Positions 8,474 to 16,767 of a stretch of 64,000 nt of DNA are shown piece by piece (position 1 is the stretch's first letter; every line of letters begins with the position of its first letter). Position numbers and translations under genes: made by a program. The notes beneath the pieces are model-generated. The model was not told the DNA's origin, ran no database searches, and worked only from the letters and a program-made list of their open reading frames with translations. This DNA comes from Thermoplasmatales archaeon (GTDB taxonomy: Archaea > Thermoplasmatota > E2 > DHVEG-1), in assembly GCA_020350825.1 (NCBI GenBank), contig CP070724.1, positions 1,523,922 through 1,587,921 of the forward strand, written 5' to 3'.

Positions 8474-10390
8474 ATGAAAAAGAAAATATTAGTTATAATT
8501 GGTATAGCAATACTATTGTTTGGAGCTAGTGTCGTACCAAACATAAGTGGAAATATTGAAAAAGTTAGTAATGATAAAGAAGCAGCTCTACAGAAGCAGG
8601 TGGCAGGACAGAGTGGCACAGACGTTCTAATTGATCCTGATCCGACAAATATATTACAAAATGAGATATCTTTAGATCTTATTCCAGGTTCACCAGGTTC
8701 ACCAACTTTACTGGTTGCTGCTTATAATGACGATCCATATGCTGGTGGTCCAGGGCTTGGTGTAAGTTATAGTACAGATGCTGGAATGACTTGGACTGCA
8801 ACTCAACTTCAGTATCCAATGAATACCATTACTGGTTTGCTTATGGATGATATGTTTGATCCTACTGTTACAATTGATACCCTAGGAAATGTATTTGTTG
8901 GACAAATATCTTCAGATATAAATTGGTACAGCGGTATGTATGTTCATAAGTCAACTACCGGGGGTGTAACCTGGCTCCCACCAGTGAATATTGCTTTAGA
9001 TATTCCACCTCAATCTAATCCAGATCCAAACTTCCGATTTAATGATAGATGTCAGATAAAAGCGGATACTTATACATCTAGTCCATACACTGATAATATT
9101 TATGTGACATGGTTAAAAGATCGTGGATTTAACATGCCGCTACCAACTGGTGATATATATTTTTCATACTCGACTGATAATGGTAATACCTTCAGTGTAC
9201 CTATAACAATTAACTCATTTGCTAATGATCTTGCTAATATGCCAAATCCAGCAGTAGCTTCTGATGGAACTGTATATGTATCATGGCTGCATTATAATGT
9301 ATGGACAGGAGGAATTGGCACTATATTTTTAGATGTATCTACCAATGGTGGTGTAACTTGGGGACCAGATATTACTGTTGCTACAATAAATCTGCCACCA
9401 TTATCTCTAACCACTGGTGCTGGTCAACCCGATGTTGTATCTAAAGGAGCCCCTGTGTTAGAAGTTTCACCAAATAATCCAAATGAGCTTTATATTACAT
9501 ATGCAGCAGATCCTGACGGAGGTGGACCCGATGAATGTGATATCTTCTTTATTCGATCTACAAATGGAGGGGGTGTTTGGAGTGCACCTATTCGAGTAAA
9601 TGATGATACAACAACAAATGATCAGCATCTTCCATGGATGGATGTTAAGCCAGATGGAACAATTGATATTGCATGGTATGACCGTAGAAATGATGCGAAC
9701 GATAAACTCTGGGATGTATATATTGCTAAAAGCGTTGATGGAGGAATTACCTTTTCAACTAATTATAAAATTAATGACCAAAATTTTGCATCACCAACAA
9801 ACCCATGGGGAACACCTTGGATGGGGGAATATCTAGGTCTTGCATGTGATAGTAGTTGGGCTCATATTGTATTTACCTCATCAATATCAGATGTTTTAGG
9901 TGATGTATATTATGATAATATGGATAACGACGACATGGTAGTTCCACAAGCTGCAATAGACTGCGATGGTGACCTAACATGGACTGGAGTTAAACCAGGG
10001 GCAACAGTAACTGATAGTTTTAATGTATCAAACATTGGCGATCCAGGTTCGGAGCTTGACTGGGATATCACAGAATGGCCAGACTGGGGATCATGGACGT
10101 TTAATCCTTCAGGTGGCACTGCATTAAAACCTGAAGACGGACCAGTTACTGTACAGGTAACTGTTGTTGCACCCCAAGGGGTACCTAGAGTTTTACTACA
10201 ACCCAAAGATACAACGTATACTGGGACGGTAAAAGTAGTCAATTTAGATGATCCTAGTGACTTCTGCATCATAGATGTATCTCTTACAACACCGAAAAAC
10301 AAAGCATTTAACATAAACATGTTATTCCTAAGATTCCTAGAGCAACATCCAAATATATTTCCAATTCTAAGACAACTATTAGGACTATAA
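8474..10390 (+). CDS. Secreted BNR/sialidase-like beta-propeller protein with LLGL-type tail
   Basis: A 638-aa exported protein. The signal peptide is residues 1-30 (KKKILVIIGIAILLFGASVVPNISG). Residues 60-500 carry repeated Asp-box-like units (SYSTDAGMTWTA, HKSTTGGVTWLPP, SYSTDNGNTFSVP, DVSTNGGVTWGPD, RSTNGGGVWSAP, KSVDGGITFSTN), as in sialidase-type six-bladed propellers. Sialidase catalytic residues were not located, so a binding or other hydrolytic role is possible. A beta-sandwich domain (CDGDLTWTGVKPGATVTDSF, about 505-600) precedes the C-terminal tail LFLRFLE..P..FPILR.LLGL. GGGAGG six to seven bases before the ATG supports the start. A T-rich stretch at about 10406-10420 may be a terminator. 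Confidence 0.85.
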   Translation: MKKKILVIIGIAILLFGASVVPNISGNIEKVSNDKEAALQKQVAGQSGTDVLIDPDPTNILQNEISLDLIPGSPGSPTLLVAAYNDDPYAGGPGLGVSYSTDAGMTWTATQLQYPMNTITGLLMDDMFDPTVTIDTLGNVFVGQISSDINWYSGMYVHKSTTGGVTWLPPVNIALDIPPQSNPDPNFRFNDRCQIKADTYTSSPYTDNIYVTWLKDRGFNMPLPTGDIYFSYSTDNGNTFSVPITINSFANDLANMPNPAVASDGTVYVSWLHYNVWTGGIGTIFLDVSTNGGVTWGPDITVATINLPPLSLTTGAGQPDVVSKGAPVLEVSPNNPNELYITYAADPDGGGPDECDIFFIRSTNGGGVWSAPIRVNDDTTTNDQHLPWMDVKPDGTIDIAWYDRRNDANDKLWDVYIAKSVDGGITFSTNYKINDQNFASPTNPWGTPWMGEYLGLACDSSWAHIVFTSSISDVLGDVYYDNMDNDDMVVPQAAIDCDGDLTWTGVKPGATVTDSFNVSNIGDPGSELDWDITEWPDWGSWTFNPSGGTALKPEDGPVTVQVTVVAPQGVPRVLLQPKDTTYTGTVKVVNLDDPSDFCIIDVSLTTPKNKAFNINMLFLRFLEQHPNIFPILRQLLGL

Positions 10391-10522
10391 CGTCAACTAA
10401 AACAACTCTTTTTTCTTTTTCTAAAGTAACAAAGTTATTTTTAGTTTTGGACATAAATATCTTGCAATACTTCAAACCAATTACTTATAAGATTAAGATA
10501 GATTCAGACGTTGTGAATAATT

Positions 10523-10963
10523 ATGAAGATTTGTATTGTATACGAATCGAAATTTGGTAATGGAAAAGGATGTATGGAATATTTACAAGGCGTAATGAGT
10601 AAGAAAGATCATGATGTAAAAATGTTTTCAGTTCGTGAAATAGAGCCCACATCATTGCCATTGGCAGATCTTTATATATTTAGCTCGCCAACCCAAATTG
10701 GTAGCCCAGCAGGAAAAATGAAAAAATTTCTTAAAAAATTGGAAATTTTGCAAAAAGATGCAAAATATGTTCTTGTAGTAACTCATTTGAATCCTAGAGC
10801 GAATACTTTAGAAAAAATGGAAAGACTACTTCTATCGAAGGAAATATCTAGGGTCACTGAAGGTTTGATGATTAAGGTAACAGGTATGAAAGGACCATTG
10901 GAGAGTGGTTATGAGGAGAAACTTGATACATTTGCAGAAGATATTTTAAAAGCTATCGAATAA
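10523..10963 (+). CDS. Flavodoxin-like protein
   Basis: A 146-aa protein with the flavodoxin fold. The FMN phosphate-loop region is IVYESKFGNGKGCMEYL at residues 4-20 and the second flavin loop is FSSPTQIGSPAGKMKKFLKKL near 53. It resembles archaeal flavodoxin-domain proteins annotated as electron carriers or FMN-binding proteins. The phosphate loop has KFGNGK rather than the classic T/SxTGxT, so tight FMN binding is not certain. It is a single gene with its own upstream region. Redox role inferred from fold. Confidence 0.75.
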   Translation: MKICIVYESKFGNGKGCMEYLQGVMSKKDHDVKMFSVREIEPTSLPLADLYIFSSPTQIGSPAGKMKKFLKKLEILQKDAKYVLVVTHLNPRANTLEKMERLLLSKEISRVTEGLMIKVTGMKGPLESGYEEKLDTFAEDILKAIE

Positions 10964-11052
10964 AATTTTTAATTAAAAAAGATATAATTTTAGTAAAACA
11001 ACACCCCATCTTCCGCAACTTTTATATCCATGAACTGTAATAATATAATGAA

Positions 11053-11619
11053 ATGGTAAGCAATAACAGAAAAAAGCAACTGGACCAACAAAGAACAGAA
11101 TGGAGAAAGAGACATAGAACTCTCAATGGGAGAATTATCATTTACCCGGAGAAATCTCCAGAGCACATAAACGCTAGAGCTAGCAAGGCATATAACTGGT
11201 TCTGGAAAAAGATACTTTTAGAAATAGAGCCGCAAGAAATTCCAGCAATAATTTCTGGCATCAAAGATCAGATTAAAACTGAACAGGATATTAAGGAGAT
11301 ACAAGCATATAGAACAATGATTGGTATGGCAGAAGATGCATATCAACTCAAGAGATTGGAAGACATTAAAGATTATGACACAGAATTGCAATTAGGGAAA
11401 AAATCAATATATAATTCTGGGGAAGGAATTATCTATAATAGAGGAAAAATATACACAACTGATTATAATGAAGATGAAAGTAAAATCCTTTTACGGGACA
11501 TTGAGGGGATAATTATAGATGCACTCTCTTCGGAAGATAAAAAACAAAGAGAGATGATTAGAAATAACATTTATAAAAATTGGAAATATAACGAAAAAAC
11601 TGGATTTACCAGTAGATAA
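11053..11619 (+). CDS. Hypothetical protein, charged and mostly helical
   Basis: A 188-aa soluble protein rich in charged residues. The N-terminus is strongly basic (NNRKKQLDQQRTEWRKRHRTLNGR), suggesting nucleic-acid contact. No known domain is recognised. A TATA box (CTTTTATATCC, about 11019-11029) lies roughly 28 bases before the ATG and there is no ribosome binding site, so the transcript looks leaderless and the start is well supported. It is convergent with the CBS gene. Function unknown. Confidence 0.6.
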   Translation: MVSNNRKKQLDQQRTEWRKRHRTLNGRIIIYPEKSPEHINARASKAYNWFWKKILLEIEPQEIPAIISGIKDQIKTEQDIKEIQAYRTMIGMAEDAYQLKRLEDIKDYDTELQLGKKSIYNSGEGIIYNRGKIYTTDYNEDESKILLRDIEGIIIDALSSEDKKQREMIRNNIYKNWKYNEKTGFTSR

Positions 11620-11656
11620 TATATAGAGAAGATTTATTTTGAAAAAATTATTTTGA

Positions 11657-12088
11657 TTATTGTGATGTTTGTTCTACAGATTTCGAATTTTCAATTTCCT
11701 CAACTAGAAGTTTCGAGAAATCTGGTAAAACATTTGCAATATCAGTAATTGTAATGATTCCAAATATTTCATTGTTTAATATTACAGGAAGTTTCTTGAT
11801 TTTATATTCTTTCATAATTTCAACTGCTTTTTCTAAACTTGCAGAAGCGTGAACTGTTTTGATATTTTTAGACATTACCTCTTTTACCTTTATTTCATTA
11901 GGATTTTTTTGATCAATTATGACTCGCTCAATTATATCTCTTTCAGTAAGAATTCCAAGTACCATTCCTTCTTTCATGACAACAAGGCAGCCAACACCGC
12001 GATCTTTGTATATTTTACACGCATCTAAAACTGATTCATTACTTTCTACAGTAACTACATCTTTTGACATAATTTCGCTGACAAGCAT
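11657..12088 (-). CDS. Two-CBS-domain protein
   Basis: About 143 aa made of two CBS motifs: residues 1-60 (VSEIMSKDVVTVESNESVLDACKIYKDRGVGCLVV...GILTERDI) and 70-130 (KVKEVMSKNIKTVHASASLEKAVEIMKEYKIKKLPVI...GIITITDI). Such stand-alone Bateman modules bind adenosine nucleotides and act as regulators of partner enzymes. The start at MLVSEIM is preferred over an upstream in-frame ATG because GGTGGT lies just before it. No partner is evident next to it. Confidence 0.88.
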   Translation of the reverse strand: MLVSEIMSKDVVTVESNESVLDACKIYKDRGVGCLVVMKEGMVLGILTERDIIERVIIDQKNPNEIKVKEVMSKNIKTVHASASLEKAVEIMKEYKIKKLPVILNNEIFGIITITDIANVLPDFSKLLVEEIENSKSVEQTSQ

Positions 12089-12304
12089 GATACCACCACA
12101 ATGTATAAGAAACAAATTATTACTTAATAATATCTTCTATTATAATTATAAATTTAAAGCTTTTTTATAATGTTAATATTTTGGAAAAGATGTTTTAATT
12201 AAGAATGTAACACCATGAAAAATTGAATGTGTATTTACTTTAGAAAACAGATAAAATAAAGAAAAGTATAAAACATAATAAAAAATTCTTTTTATGGTGA
12301 GAAG

Positions 12305-12409
12305 ATGGAGGTTTTATTACAAGAGGATTGGGAAAAAACCTTTATTTATTTAACTACGCTATCCTTAGTTTTTATTACTGGTTGTATTCTAAGGTTTATA
12401 TTGGATTAA
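12305..12409 (+). CDS. Tiny single-span membrane protein (34 aa)
   Basis: A short frame from ATG 12305 to TAA 12407: MEVLLQEDWEK, then a membrane span YLTTLSLVFITGCILRFIL. The start has GGTGA five bases upstream, and a TATA-like GTATAAAAC at about 12266-12275 is well placed for a short leader. An acidic-aromatic head followed by one hydrophobic helix is typical of small membrane peptides. No family recognised. Shortness makes chance possible, but promoter, SD and membrane span together argue for a gene. Confidence 0.45.
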   Translation: MEVLLQEDWEKTFIYLTTLSLVFITGCILRFILD

Positions 12410-12655
12410 ACCGCCAATTCCAATGGTAGATTATATATCGATTAATGGAAATTCACTCTTTCATTAACGTTGCGCGAATATCCCCAATTTTGAATCCTTT
12501 TTCAATCATATAAAATAAAAAAAGTTTGGTTTTTAATTGCAGAGAATATTAAACGACTTTAAAAAATGAGATTACTAGATTATTTTTAACAAATGTTTTA
12601 CTAAATATATTTAAATTGAATATATTTGAGCTTTTAAGAAACATTTAAATCATTT
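12410..12655. other. AT-rich spacer, nothing recognised
   Basis: About 245 bases with no convincing frame, repeat or promoter. The only slightly GC-richer patch is around 12468-12500. The candidate small RNA promoter begins just to the right of it. Confidence 0.4.
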
Positions 12656-12689
12656 GCGAAAAGCTTAAATTGCTATCGCATCTTGCTTA

Positions 12690-12800
12690 ATATGGGGGCG
12701 TAGAGCTTAAAAGAGAGATATACCTTTTTCATCCCATCTCACTTTATCATCCTTTCCTCCTCTCCTCATATCAAAGCTCTACTACCCTTCAATAAATGAA
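12690..12800 (+). ncRNA. Candidate small RNA with C-rich anti-SD-like loop (copy A)
   Basis: A TATA-like element with preceding purines (CGAAAAGCTTAAAT, 12656-12670) predicts a start near 12690. The following sequence has a 9-bp stem, GTAGAGCTT at 12700-12708 with AAGCTCTAC at 12774-12782, closing a pyrimidine-rich loop with ATCCTTTCCTCCTC at 12749-12762. That 14-mer is identical to 58626-58639, and its first 13 bases occur on the minus strand at 40254-40242. The predicted 5' region TTAATATGGG (12688-12697) also matches the 5' regions of the candidates at 39.7 and 40.3 kb. No clear T-run terminator is seen, so the 3' end is a guess. Confidence 0.5.
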
Positions 12801-12849
12801 AAAAATAACAAAACATTATACAATTAAAATATATTATCTATTAAAACAG

Positions 12850-12943
12850 CAGAATAGTTTGAATGGGGAAGAGGAGGGAGGTGATTAAAAAAGGTATTAC
12901 TAATATTTACGGTTTGTTCCCCATTCCAACCACTGTATATTTA
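12850..12943 (-). ncRNA. Candidate small RNA whose loop copies the 16S anti-Shine-Dalgarno tail (copy B)
   Basis: On the minus strand a strong promoter (GAAAGATTTATATAATG, plus-strand 12961-12977) predicts a start near 12943. The transcript would contain GAATGGGGAA (from 12926-12917) paired with TTCCCCATTC (12870-12861), a perfect 10-bp stem extendable by wobble pairs. The loop includes AATCACCTCCCTCCTC. ATCACCTCC is the conserved 3' end of archaeal 16S rRNA. Read on the plus strand the same bases give GGAGGTGAT and a possible 24-codon GTG frame, but no promoter for that strand is visible. No protein-coding frame of note exists on the minus strand. Confidence 0.5.
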
Positions 12944-13032
12944 GGTTGTGGATAAAAATACATTATATAAATCTTTCTATATAATTTTTAAAATGTATTA
13001 TCCCGGAATTACTTTCTGCTGAAAAATAAGAA

Positions 13033-13494
13033 TTAGAACTGAAATTCTTTATTAAAAATTTTGTCTAAAATAAGTTTTCTAACAGTTTTCATATCTGAAT
13101 CTAGATATACAGCTCCAATCAAAGCTTCTAATGAGTTGGCAAGATTCGTACGATTGTTGGCTCCATTTTGTTTGATCTCACCTTTTCCCAATAATAGAAA
13201 CTTACCTATACACAATTCCTTAGCCTTATTAGCCAAAAAATTATTATTTACTCCAATAGATCTCCTGCGGGTAAGTTCACCCTCAGAGAAATATCTATTA
13301 CTCTTATAAAGTTGCTCTGCTACAATAAAATTAAGAATGCTATCTCCCAAAAATTCTAAACGTTCGTTATATTCGAGAGGGGCGTTTGCTTCAAAAGCAT
13401 AAGTTTTATGAGTAAGGGATTCTTCCAGTAATTTCTTATTACTAAATGCGTAACCTATTTTTTCCTCAAGCACTTTAAAATCGTTTTTTTTCAT
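13033..13494 (-). CDS. rnc: Ribonuclease III, catalytic domain only
   Basis: A double-strand-specific endoribonuclease. The signature NERLEFLGDSILNFIVAEQLY is intact, as is the second acidic site NSLEALIGAVYLDS, so the Mg-binding glutamates and aspartates are present. At about 153 aa it ends right after the RNase III domain, without the double-stranded RNA-binding domain of bacterial enzymes. RNase III is sporadic in archaea. The ATG at 13494 is used; an in-frame TTG at 13515 is possible. It follows the radical SAM gene on the same strand by about 20 bases, perhaps one transcript. It could process rRNA or the hairpin RNAs found nearby. Confidence 0.9.
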   Translation of the reverse strand: MKKNDFKVLEEKIGYAFSNKKLLEESLTHKTYAFEANAPLEYNERLEFLGDSILNFIVAEQLYKSNRYFSEGELTRRRSIGVNNNFLANKAKELCIGKFLLLGKGEIKQNGANNRTNLANSLEALIGAVYLDSDMKTVRKLILDKIFNKEFQF

Positions 13495-13533
13495 AGCAAA
13501 ATAGATATATGACAACCCTAAATTAAAGTATCA

Positions 13534-15267
13534 CTAAAAATTAATATATTTCAATATTTTTTTACCGATTTCTGAATCATCAAAACACTCGATTAATTTT
13601 TCTTTGTTCTTAAAAGGCCTTTTTGACATAATTCTAATGGTCCTTCTTTTACCAATATCTGGAATTGCCTCAAGGGTTTCTCGAGATGCAGTGTTTATAT
13701 CTAAAGGATAGGGTATGGCTGTAACAGACCTATATCCATAATCTACCATTTTTACATCAAAAAATCTGTGTAAAGGAAAAACACCAGGAATACCTACGAG
13801 TAATGGATAACTACCGACCTGTCTACCAAACGTCAATTTACCGTCATAGATCTCAGTATAAACATCTGTTAGAATTATTCCTCTAGGAATCATTCTTTTG
13901 AGCATGGGTTGTTCTATATTCTTACGTACTTTTCTTTTAAAACGTTGAAATTCTGTTTTATGTCTCTTAACACTTTTATTGCCAAATGTAAACATCTTTG
14001 TACCAGGAATTGGAATAACCTGACGAAGATTGATTCTTCTAATAAGTAGACCGTTATCATATATGTGCTTTAAAAAATCATAATCAAGTTTAAAGGTATT
14101 TTTTGTCTCACCCTTTAATCCAAAGACAAAATTCAAACCTGGAAGTAACTCAGGTAAACCATTACTGCCTCTCTTTGAGCCGACCTCATTTAAAAGTTTT
14201 ATTGCGACTAGTACTTCATCAGGAGAAGCTTTTAGATTATTATTTTTAATTACCGCAGGATCTGCACTTTCCACTCCAAAGGCAGCAACGTCACCAGGAG
14301 TGTGATATTGTATAATACTTTTTGCGATACGCTTACATTCTTCAGAATAACGGGCAATGACTCCGGGATTTGCATTGTCGACATGAAGGGTCTTTAAGTC
14401 TGGGGCAACAGTACGAATTCCTTTAAACAACTTTTCAAGTGCATCAGGATTTGGTGTCGGAAATTCTTGCTTATCTGCATCTTTTGCCATATACGAAAAA
14501 ATGCATGGTTGATTACCAATGCGAAAATGTCGAATTCCTACAGTGTATAAAGAGCTGATTTCGCCAAGAATATCCTCAATGGATCGAAAATTGGGGGAAC
14601 CTTTACTTGGTTCGCTACAAAAAGAGCAGCCACCAACTAAACTCCTTGGACATCCTCGATACGTTTCAATCTCGGTAATCAGATAATCAGGGAAAAAGGG
14701 ATGTTGCTTCACTATTTTTGAACCGCGCACAGCAAAAATTTTGAAATCAGTAGGATTTGATCTACACAAAGAAGAATCTGTAGTGTCATATACAAGATTG
14801 TTTCTCAACAATTCTGATATTACGATTTCACCATCACCGTCTACTAGCATATCAAAAACATTTTCAACAACCCTAGTATCTATAACCTTCTTACCTCCAG
14901 ATGTTCCAAAACCGTATCTTGCAGCTGGACCACAGAGCGCCTTTACCGGTTTTTTTAAACTACCTAGAAGAGATACCAGTTCATTAGGACTTACAGGAAA
15001 ACCAGATAAATACCGCCCTGGAACAGACATACCAGCAATGACAACAACCAAATCAGAATTTGACAGAATCCCTAGAAGAGACTTGTCACTACGAATTTGG
15101 TCAATGGTATAGTAAAAAATCTGAGCGTGTTTATCATAACACCAAACAGCACCTGCAATATAACGTGGATATGGGCAGATATAAGGTGGTACACCAAGAC
15201 AAGTAGGCTCATCTACGTAACCATCAAGTATTGAAATGCTCAACATTCTTTTATTGCAACCATTCAT
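13534..15267 (-). CDS. Radical SAM protein with C-terminal helix-hairpin-helix (COG1031 type)
   Basis: A 577-aa protein of the archaeal family that starts with ILDGYVDEPTCLGVPPYI. Residues 1-190 form a B12-binding-like alpha/beta region (PVKALCGPAARYGFGTSGG). The radical SAM cluster lies in TYRGCPRSLVGGCSFC near 207, with a wider spacing than the usual CxxxCxxC, as is normal in this family. Residues 515-577 hold a helix-hairpin-helix (DINTASRETLEAIPDIGKRR), which suggests nucleic-acid binding. The reaction is unknown; RNA or DNA modification is inferred. Two closely spaced ATGs (15267, 15246) could serve as start. Confidence 0.88.
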   Translation of the reverse strand: MNGCNKRMLSISILDGYVDEPTCLGVPPYICPYPRYIAGAVWCYDKHAQIFYYTIDQIRSDKSLLGILSNSDLVVVIAGMSVPGRYLSGFPVSPNELVSLLGSLKKPVKALCGPAARYGFGTSGGKKVIDTRVVENVFDMLVDGDGEIVISELLRNNLVYDTTDSSLCRSNPTDFKIFAVRGSKIVKQHPFFPDYLITEIETYRGCPRSLVGGCSFCSEPSKGSPNFRSIEDILGEISSLYTVGIRHFRIGNQPCIFSYMAKDADKQEFPTPNPDALEKLFKGIRTVAPDLKTLHVDNANPGVIARYSEECKRIAKSIIQYHTPGDVAAFGVESADPAVIKNNNLKASPDEVLVAIKLLNEVGSKRGSNGLPELLPGLNFVFGLKGETKNTFKLDYDFLKHIYDNGLLIRRINLRQVIPIPGTKMFTFGNKSVKRHKTEFQRFKRKVRKNIEQPMLKRMIPRGIILTDVYTEIYDGKLTFGRQVGSYPLLVGIPGVFPLHRFFDVKMVDYGYRSVTAIPYPLDINTASRETLEAIPDIGKRRTIRIMSKRPFKNKEKLIECFDDSEIGKKILKYINF

Positions 15268-15378
15268 TTACTAAAAAATTTATTGTAACAATAGATCACG
15301 GTGACTCAGTTAAAGTATTGGGAATAATATCGATATTTCAGGGAAAAAGTTTATGTTTTAATAATAGATTATATTTTT

Positions 15379-16467
15379 ATGGAAAAATTAAAATTACAAT
15401 TAGTCGCATTGTTTTTCTTTTTTATTCTGTTATTCAGTGGAATAACTGTTGGAGGTTTGAATCAGAAGGATAATATTAACCTAGAAAGTGATGAACGGTT
15501 TTTTTATACCGGCGAAAAAATTTCTGATAACTTCTATTTTGTTCATATCACTGATACACATTTATTACATAGATTATTTGACAGAAATGAAACAAGTAAG
15601 AAGAGACTCGATTCTGTTTTAAAGTATATCATCTCGTTTGATGAGAAGCCGACATTTGTAGTAATTACTGGAGACCTCGTAGAATGGGGGAGTGGTATTT
15701 CTGGTTCTATGAATTACAGAACTCTGATGAAATGCTTCTATGAAAAGGATAACCAGTATTATGCTGATTCAAATTATTCTATCCCAGTTTATTTTACTCC
15801 AGGTAACCATGATTATTATTTTGATTGGAATTTGATAAATTACCATAGATTTGTAGATAGAAATCATGTTCTTGAGAATGATCGTTATGTTGTAAATTAC
15901 GAGAATTTAACTCTTTTTTTCGTAGATTCTGGTAGTCATTTTATTTTAAGACCAAAAGAGTGGTTAGATGTTTTTGGCAGTGGTCTTACCAATCGAGATA
16001 TCAGATGGCTTGAAGATGTTCTGAGCAGTTATAGTTCCAGACATAAAATCATACTTATGCATTTTCCAGCTATCAATTGGAGAGATGAGAATGGTGAGAT
16101 GAATGGGGTTATTGTTCGTAATAGAGAATTATTTGTAGAGTTATGTGAAGAATATGAAGTTGATCTTGTTTTAGTGGGACATACACATAGTTCTGTGGTT
16201 ATTGATAGCGATGAGAATGTGTATGATGATCTTCCTTTGAATTGTAGTCAGTATCCTCCTCTTCATGTACAAACCGATGACTGTAAGCAGGGTTGCCATT
16301 ATAGGAACATTACGGTTTTAGGAGATGATATTTGGTTAGATAATTGTATGGAGATTCAGGTAGCTTCTGTAAACCTTAAAAGTACTGACATATGGTCTAA
16401 CTCCTTGGAAAGATTTCAGCTGGTAAATACCAAAAAACTTATTCACATACGCACCTCACAACAATGA
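15379..16467 (+). CDS. Membrane-anchored metallophosphoesterase
   Basis: A 362-aa calcineurin-like phosphoesterase. An N-terminal hydrophobic segment (LQLVALFFFFILLFSGITVGG) anchors or exports it. The metal-binding motifs appear in order: HITDTHL (about 57), VITGDLVEWGS (95), TPGNHDYY (143), ILMHFP (220) and VGHTHS (265), so the di-metal site is complete. Three cysteines after residue 290 may form disulfides, fitting an extracellular domain. Substrate unknown; nucleotides or phosphodiesters are usual. ATG follows a TTTATATTT stretch; no SD is seen. Divergent from the radical SAM gene. Confidence 0.85.
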   Translation: MEKLKLQLVALFFFFILLFSGITVGGLNQKDNINLESDERFFYTGEKISDNFYFVHITDTHLLHRLFDRNETSKKRLDSVLKYIISFDEKPTFVVITGDLVEWGSGISGSMNYRTLMKCFYEKDNQYYADSNYSIPVYFTPGNHDYYFDWNLINYHRFVDRNHVLENDRYVVNYENLTLFFVDSGSHFILRPKEWLDVFGSGLTNRDIRWLEDVLSSYSSRHKIILMHFPAINWRDENGEMNGVIVRNRELFVELCEEYEVDLVLVGHTHSSVVIDSDENVYDDLPLNCSQYPPLHVQTDDCKQGCHYRNITVLGDDIWLDNCMEIQVASVNLKSTDIWSNSLERFQLVNTKKLIHIRTSQQ

Positions 16468-16527
16468 CATTTAAATAGATAACTTTATAATAAGAACTAT
16501 TATTTGGCGTGAAAATTAGGTGGAAAT

Positions 16528-16767
16528 ATGATAAACGCATATATATTAACAATAATGCGCCCAGGACAAACAGATAGAGCAATTAAAGAAATGAGAAAAT
16601 TAGGGAATATTGAAAAAATATCGGTTGTCGCAGGTGAGTACGATATCGTCATTCGGGTACGTGTTAAAAGTCTCGGAAATCTTTTGAAGGTTACGGATAA
16701 AATACAACTTATCGATGGTGTAAAAAAGACAACCACTCAGGTAATAGAAAAAGAACTTGCACTATGA
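16528..16767 (+). CDS. Stand-alone RAM (Lrp/AsnC effector) domain
   Basis: A 79-aa protein that is just the ligand-binding half of an Lrp/AsnC regulator (YILTIMRPGQTDRAIKEMRKLGNIEKISVVAGEYDIVIRVRVKS). There is no DNA-binding helix-turn-helix. Such proteins form rings and bind amino acids or similar ligands. TAGGTGG lies five bases before the ATG. Its TGA overlaps the ATG of the next gene (ATGA), which carries the same domain at its C-terminus, so the two are translationally coupled and probably assemble together. Confidence 0.88.
   Translation: MINAYILTIMRPGQTDRAIKEMRKLGNIEKISVVAGEYDIVIRVRVKSLGNLLKVTDKIQLIDGVKKTTTQVIEKELAL

Noticed and set aside
12881-12955. A 24-codon plus-strand GTG frame after a perfect SD
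   Set aside because: No promoter is seen on the plus strand, while a strong TATA box faces it on the minus strand. The stem is also better explained as RNA structure. It remains a possible alternative.
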